From Candidatus Kerfeldbacteria bacterium (lineage in GTDB: Bacteria > Patescibacteriota > Patescibacteriia > UBA9570): DNA of 17,146 bases. The position numbers and the translations under genes are program-made. Position 1 is the first letter of the stretch, and every line of letters begins with the position of its first letter. Positions 14,862 to 17,146 of this stretch are shown in pieces. The stretch spans positions 1 to 17,146 of the forward strand of contig JACQPW010000021.1 of NCBI GenBank assembly GCA_016207285.1, written 5' to 3'. The notes under the pieces are model-generated. The model was not told where the DNA came from, made no database searches, and was given only the letters and a program-made list of their open reading frames with translations.

Positions 14862-14890
14862 ATATTATAAGAAAAATGGGTATGTGTCCA
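14862..14890 (-). promoter_or_regulatory. Promoter of the NIF3-like/ruvB/queA operon
   Basis: On the minus strand TGGACA (14885-14890) is followed after 17 bases by TAATAT (14862-14867). A consensus TATAAT (14864-14869) overlaps it at 15 bases. The -35 overlaps the 3' arm of the terminator hairpin of the upstream cassette. The leader is about 25 bases, without an SD. Confidence 0.65.
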
Positions 14891-14936
14891 GGGGATCGTA
14901 CGGTATGTATTTCCGAACGACCCCCTGGTTCCTCCT
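14872..14936 (-). terminator. SD-like motif plus long terminator hairpin after the two-gene cassette
   Basis: On the minus strand the stop TAG is itself part of TAGGAGGA (SD-like AGGAGG at 14931-14936). A 12-bp stem follows (arms 14917-14928 and 14888-14899, one G-T pair), with an inner 3-bp CGG/CCG stem (14913-14915 / 14901-14903), then ATTTTTC about 12 bases on. The position of the T-run is late for a textbook terminator, but the hairpin is very strong. Confidence 0.6.
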
Positions 14937-15129
14937 ACTGCTTCCTCGGTCGCACCAGGCGGAACGGCCGATCGTCTCCCAGCGGGGGACGGTCGGCGAA
15001 GCCTGCCACCTCCTCGATGATGAGTCCCTCGTCGAGGTCGGCATTCGGCTGGCCGTAGACTTCCCCGTAGCTCCGAGCGCGGGGCGGCGGGGTGTACGAG
15101 ACGGGTTCGGGCTTCCTGTCAGCGGGCAT
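14935..15129 (-). CDS. Small hydrophilic protein, unknown function
   Basis: The protein is 64 residues, ATG 15129, with SD AGGAGG 5-6 bases upstream that overlaps the TAG stop of the preceding gene. The sequence is rich in Pro, Arg and acidic residues (PPPRARSYGEVYGQP, then DLDEGLIIEEVAGF and an RPPLGDDRPFRLVRPRK tail), with no membrane segment, and is probably largely unstructured. No family is recognised. It is GC-rich, unlike the ruvB operon next door, and is the second gene of a two-gene cassette with tightly coupled translation. It could be a small regulatory or phage-type accessory protein, but nothing in the sequence shows a function. Confidence 0.6.
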   Translation of the reverse strand: MPADRKPEPVSYTPPPRARSYGEVYGQPNADLDEGLIIEEVAGFADRPPLGDDRPFRLVRPRKQ

Positions 15130-15138
15130 TGGTACCTC

Positions 15139-15435
15139 CTAGCAGCCGTTGGCCGGCACGACATTGGCTGACGTCAGCGGGCGAGCCTTGATGGTCTCGC
15201 GGGTGCGGCCGAGCGCGCCCACGAGCACCATCACCGCCATGGCGTCGTAGCCGCAGCGGCTGGCACGCTCACAGAACCCCGTGACCATGTCGGTCAGCGT
15301 AGGCTCGTTGGCCTGGGCAGCCAGCTTGGTTGCGTGAGTCACGACGAACTCCAGGTCGATGGGATCCTGGAGCAGCACCCCCTTGAGCAGGTAGATCTCG
15401 AACTCCGCGATGTCAAGACAGAGAGACGGATTCAT
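15139..15435 (-). CDS. Small helical protein, unknown function
   Basis: The protein is 98 residues, ATG 15435, with a moderate SD (CGGAG, 6 bases upstream). It is predicted to be mostly alpha-helical: FEIYLLKGVLLQDPIDLEFVVTHATKLAAQ, then TLTDMVTGFCERASRCGYDAMAVMVLVGALG, with a polar tail ending NGC. Three cysteines are present (6, 55, 60), plus one at the C-terminus. No family is recognised. The regularly spaced amphipathic helices would suit a small bundle or protein-binding adaptor, which is only an inference. It is the first gene of the GC-rich two-gene cassette, with its own promoter of the same type as the Nudix and dehydratase-like cassettes. Confidence 0.6.
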   Translation of the reverse strand: MNPSLCLDIAEFEIYLLKGVLLQDPIDLEFVVTHATKLAAQANEPTLTDMVTGFCERASRCGYDAMAVMVLVGALGRTRETIKARPLTSANVVPANGC

Positions 15436-15446
15436 GTGGTACTCCG

Positions 15447-15495
15447 GCCGTTAATTCGGCTAGCGCACAGTAATGAAAATGAGGGAAAATGTCAA
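15447..15495 (-). promoter_or_regulatory. Promoter and 5' hairpin of the two-gene cassette
   Basis: On the minus strand TTGACA (15490-15495) and TACTGT (15467-15472) are 17 bases apart. The predicted start near 15460 falls exactly on a hairpin GCCG AATTAA CGGC (15447-15460), which is directly followed by the SD region. Confidence 0.5.
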
Positions 15496-15505
15496 TGTAA
15501 TTCCT

Positions 15506-15542
15506 CACCTTCCCCATCTCTCGACAGCTGGGGAGATAGGTG
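15506..15542. repeat. Degenerate REP-like hairpin
   Basis: CACCT-TCCCCA pairs with TGGGGA-GAT-AGGTG, leaving a 3-base bulge and a 12-base loop. Its words resemble the CTCACC and CCCC elements of the REP-like units at 3890-4030 and 10883-10949. It lies just upstream of the cassette promoter. Confidence 0.45.
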
Positions 15543-15557
15543 TAAGAAAAGCGTAAT

Positions 15558-15590
15558 AATAAAATACGATCCCTGAATAGGGATCGTATT
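15558..15590 (-). terminator. Terminator downstream of the GC-rich secreted protein gene
   Basis: A perfect 12-bp palindromic stem (AATACGATCCCT 15563-15574 / AGGGATCGTATT 15579-15590, loop GAAT) is followed on the minus strand by TTATTATTA. It is symmetrical enough to work weakly on the plus strand. It lies 176 bases after the gene's stop, so the transcript would have a long structured 3' end. Confidence 0.7.
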
Positions 15591-15688
15591 TCCGGCTTAT
15601 ATAGAGAATGGTTTTTGCTCATTCCCTTCATAAGGGGGGAGAGTGATGCTTTTGCAGTTGCCAGAAAAATCTCATTTCACCACCCCGC

Positions 15689-15737
15689 TGACCTTGCGGT
15701 CAAACAGTAGCGTGAGCTACCACGGGAACTTTCCCGT
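15689..15737 (-). ncRNA. Three tandem tetraloop hairpins in the 3' region (possible structured RNA)
   Basis: Read on the minus strand they are ACGGGA-AAGT-TCCCGT (15737-15722), GTAGC-TCAC-GCTAC (15720-15707) and TGACC-GCAA-GGTCA (15702-15689), with gaps of 1 and 4 bases. The last has a GNRA loop. They begin 29 bases after the stop of the upstream gene. It could be a 3' UTR element or part of a small RNA. No known family is recognised. Confidence 0.35.
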
Positions 15738-15766
15738 TTGCCGGCGATCCTGGGGAGGACCGCTGA

Positions 15767-16720
15767 CTACGCCTGGCCGGCCTCGATGGCGCCGAAGAGC
15801 ACCGCGGGGAGCTTCGCCGTGGGGACGAAGGTGAGCGCCGTGGGCTTGCCGGCGGCCGTGGGCTGGGCGAAGAGCGCGTGGCTGTTGCCGTCGCCGTAGG
15901 CCGAGGTGAGGCCGAGGTACTTCGCGCCGACCGGGATCGCGGAGTCGTCGTCGATCTCGGCGTCGTTGAGCTGGTACCCGTTGGCGTCGCGGTCGGCCTT
16001 CTTGTAGCTGCCGTCCTGGAGTTGGATGACGACCTCGTTGCTCCCGTTCTCGCGCGCGATCGCGGCGAGGGGGGACGGGAGGTCGGCGATCTTCACCCAG
16101 GTCGGCTTGCCGGTGATGGCGTCCGACTCGTCGGCGGCGTAGAGCGCGCTCTCGCCGATCTTGCCGACCACGTAGGCCGCCGGGATCTGCTGCTTGCCGT
16201 CCTTGCGGGCGGACATGCGGGCGATCTCGGGCGTGCCCTCGAACGGCAGCTCGATCTCGGTCACCTGGTCGTCGGCGATGGTCACGAGGACCTGGTCGTC
16301 GGCGGGGGAGGCCGGGAGGAGCGCCGTGCGGTAGTCGGCCGGGGCGTTCTGCACGTTGCCGTCGGAGCCGAAGAGGTCGTACACCATGCCGGTGGCGTCC
16401 TTCAGCTTCTCCTTGGGGGCGGTGAGGAGCGCGCGGTCGAGCTTGGCGACGACGACGAGCTGGCCGGCGGGGTTGATGGCCCCGGCGGCGAAGCTCATGC
16501 CGTGCGCATCGCTGGGCACGTTGACTTCGATGGTGACGGACTCGCCGTCCTTGGCCTCGGGCGCGTCGGCGTCCACCTGCGCGGCGAAGGCCGGCATGGA
16601 GGAACCGTTGCGGTCCAGGGACAGGGCGAGGAGGGCGGACGTGACGACGAGGCTTCCGTAGCCGCGGCGGAGGGCCGAGGGGGTGGAGGCGGCGGGGGTC
16701 ACGAGGGTATCGGTCTTCAC
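15767..16720 (-). CDS. Probable secreted protein of unknown function, very GC-rich
   Basis: I place the start at GTG 16720 (318 residues), where the GC-rich coding composition begins. GGAG lies about 11 bases upstream. The frame stays open to GTG 16840, but that part is AT-richer and unlike the rest. The N-terminus reads MKTDTLVTPAAS, then RRGYGSLVVTSALLALSL and PAFAAQ, compatible with a signal peptide with a long start and AFA-A cleavage, or a single anchor. The mature part is acidic, low in Cys and beta-rich, with motifs such as DQVLVTIADDQVTEIELPF and WVKIADLPSPLA, but no family is recognised. A hand-counted sample at 16081-16140 is 70% GC, far above the backbone. It is isolated between structured non-coding stretches and could be horizontally acquired or an assembly join. 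Confidence 0.65.
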   Translation of the reverse strand: MKTDTLVTPAASTPSALRRGYGSLVVTSALLALSLDRNGSSMPAFAAQVDADAPEAKDGESVTIEVNVPSDAHGMSFAAGAINPAGQLVVVAKLDRALLTAPKEKLKDATGMVYDLFGSDGNVQNAPADYRTALLPASPADDQVLVTIADDQVTEIELPFEGTPEIARMSARKDGKQQIPAAYVVGKIGESALYAADESDAITGKPTWVKIADLPSPLAAIARENGSNEVVIQLQDGSYKKADRDANGYQLNDAEIDDDSAIPVGAKYLGLTSAYGDGNSHALFAQPTAAGKPTALTFVPTAKLPAVLFGAIEAGQA

Positions 16721-17146
16721 TTGTTGTCTTGCTCCGGTACTATCTACAGTTTCATACGAGTTACTTTTAAAGTCCCGTGTTTGGGACACCTCGGATGAAT
16801 CCGCAAATTGTGTGCAGAGCTTGCGGCTCCGTACCAACACACAAGGGGAAACACTACAGTATGATGGTGATAGTGGTCAATACTCGAGGGTCGAGAACTG
16901 GGGATATACCATTAGGTATGATGAGACCTCTATCCAAATTTTATCTAATGTTAGGTTATAATAACCAAATATAACCCCACACTTTACGTGTGTGGGTTAT
17001 GGTCAGCTTTGCACTAGGGGTTGACAAAACCGGAAAAATAGACTAATCTGTCGGGTTCTTTTTAAACCCCTCCCGCTTTAGGGTTGGATCTAAAAAGTTC
17101 AAAAGTTCCCTGTTACCTGTAGGCACGACGAGCATGGGAACCTTCT
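16721..17146. other. Gene-free right end with several small hairpins
   Basis: I see no gene. Short inverted repeats occur at 16772-16787 (GTCCC/GGGAC), 16801-16826 (CCGCAA/TTGCGG), 16883-16895 (CTCGA/TCGAG), 16906-16919 (ATACC/GGTAT) and 16972-16999 (TAACCC with CACAC / GTGTG with GGGTTA, one bulged T). The last is the strongest. Some of these short ones are expected by chance. On the minus strand the interval would be the leader of the GC-rich secreted protein gene. Confidence 0.45.
17021..17049 (+). promoter_or_regulatory. Promoter-like site pointing off the right edge
   Basis: A perfect TTGACA (17021-17026) is followed after 17 bases by TAATCT (17044-17049), close to the -10 type of the GC-rich cassettes. 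The following leader has three GGGTT/AACCC words (17053, 17065, 17081) that can pair in alternative ways. The gene it would serve is outside the window. Confidence 0.45.

Larger units (their letters stand above)
15436..15766. other. Gene-free interval of 331 bases
   Basis: No convincing gene. From left to right it holds the leader and promoter of the two-gene cassette, a REP-like hairpin (CACCT 15506-15510, TCCCCA 15511-15516 / TGGGGA 15529-15534, AGGTG 15538-15542), a 12-bp terminator palindrome (15563-15590), and three tandem small hairpins (15689-15737). Confidence 0.6.

Noticed and set aside
15413..15631. 72-codon minus-strand frame across a terminator and the cassette promoter
   Set aside because: It overlaps a 12-bp terminator stem and a TTGACA promoter and has no SD.
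15878..16798. 306-codon plus-strand frame opposite the GC-rich secreted protein gene
   Set aside because: Its product is a monotone of Val, Gly, Ala, Asp, Glu and Arg, typical of the antisense of GC-rich coding DNA; the minus-strand protein has a signal peptide and varied composition.
16721..16840. Longer start (GTG 16840) for the GC-rich secreted protein
   Set aside because: The added 40 codons are AT-richer, contain hairpins and put the export signal far from the N-terminus.

Overview
The window looks like a stretch of chromosome from a small-genome, Gram-positive-type or ultrasmall bacterium. A Patescibacteria/CPR member is my best guess, at low to moderate confidence, with no rRNA or marker set here to prove it. 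The reasons are compact genes with short overlaps, a 35-residue lysine/arginine-rich peptide, a secreted peptidoglycan amidase, a SpoIID-like protein, a ruvB-queA operon with small membrane genes between, and TGA used as an ordinary stop.

Layout, left to right. (1) 1-184: the basic peptide gene with a clean terminator. (2) 188-2040, minus: a secreted PGRP-type amidase with its own promoter. (3) 2078-3887, plus: two visibly GC-richer single-gene cassettes, a Nudix hydrolase and a protein resembling half of an NDP-hexose 2,3-dehydratase. (4) 3890-9163, minus: a surface-polysaccharide operon (flippase, GT4 glycosyltransferase, two Wzy/O-antigen-ligase-like proteins), ending in a REP-like palindrome that also acts as terminator. 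(5) 9151-10949, plus: a SpoIID-like protein and a methyltransferase. Their promoter sits back to back with the polysaccharide promoter, and the two -35 boxes form one palindrome. (6) 10973-14890, minus: operon NIF3-like - ruvB - small membrane protein - PH-domain membrane protein - queA. (7) 14872-15495, minus: a third GC-rich cassette of two unknown small genes. (8) 15563-16720, minus: a very GC-rich gene for a probably secreted unknown protein, followed by three tandem tetraloop hairpins and a terminator. (9) 16721-17146: no gene seen; several small hairpins and a promoter-like site.

The most unusual theme is the contrast between two gene classes. The backbone genes have no Shine-Dalgarno (SD) sequence, and some look leaderless. 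The GC-rich cassettes each have a promoter of the form TTGAC[AC]-N16/17-TA[AC]T[GT]T, a hairpin at or near the predicted transcript start, a strong or moderate SD, and a stop codon followed within about 10 bases by a second SD-like AGGAGGA that leads straight into the terminator hairpin. This stereotyped layout, with foreign base composition, suggests acquired expression modules of unknown origin and role.
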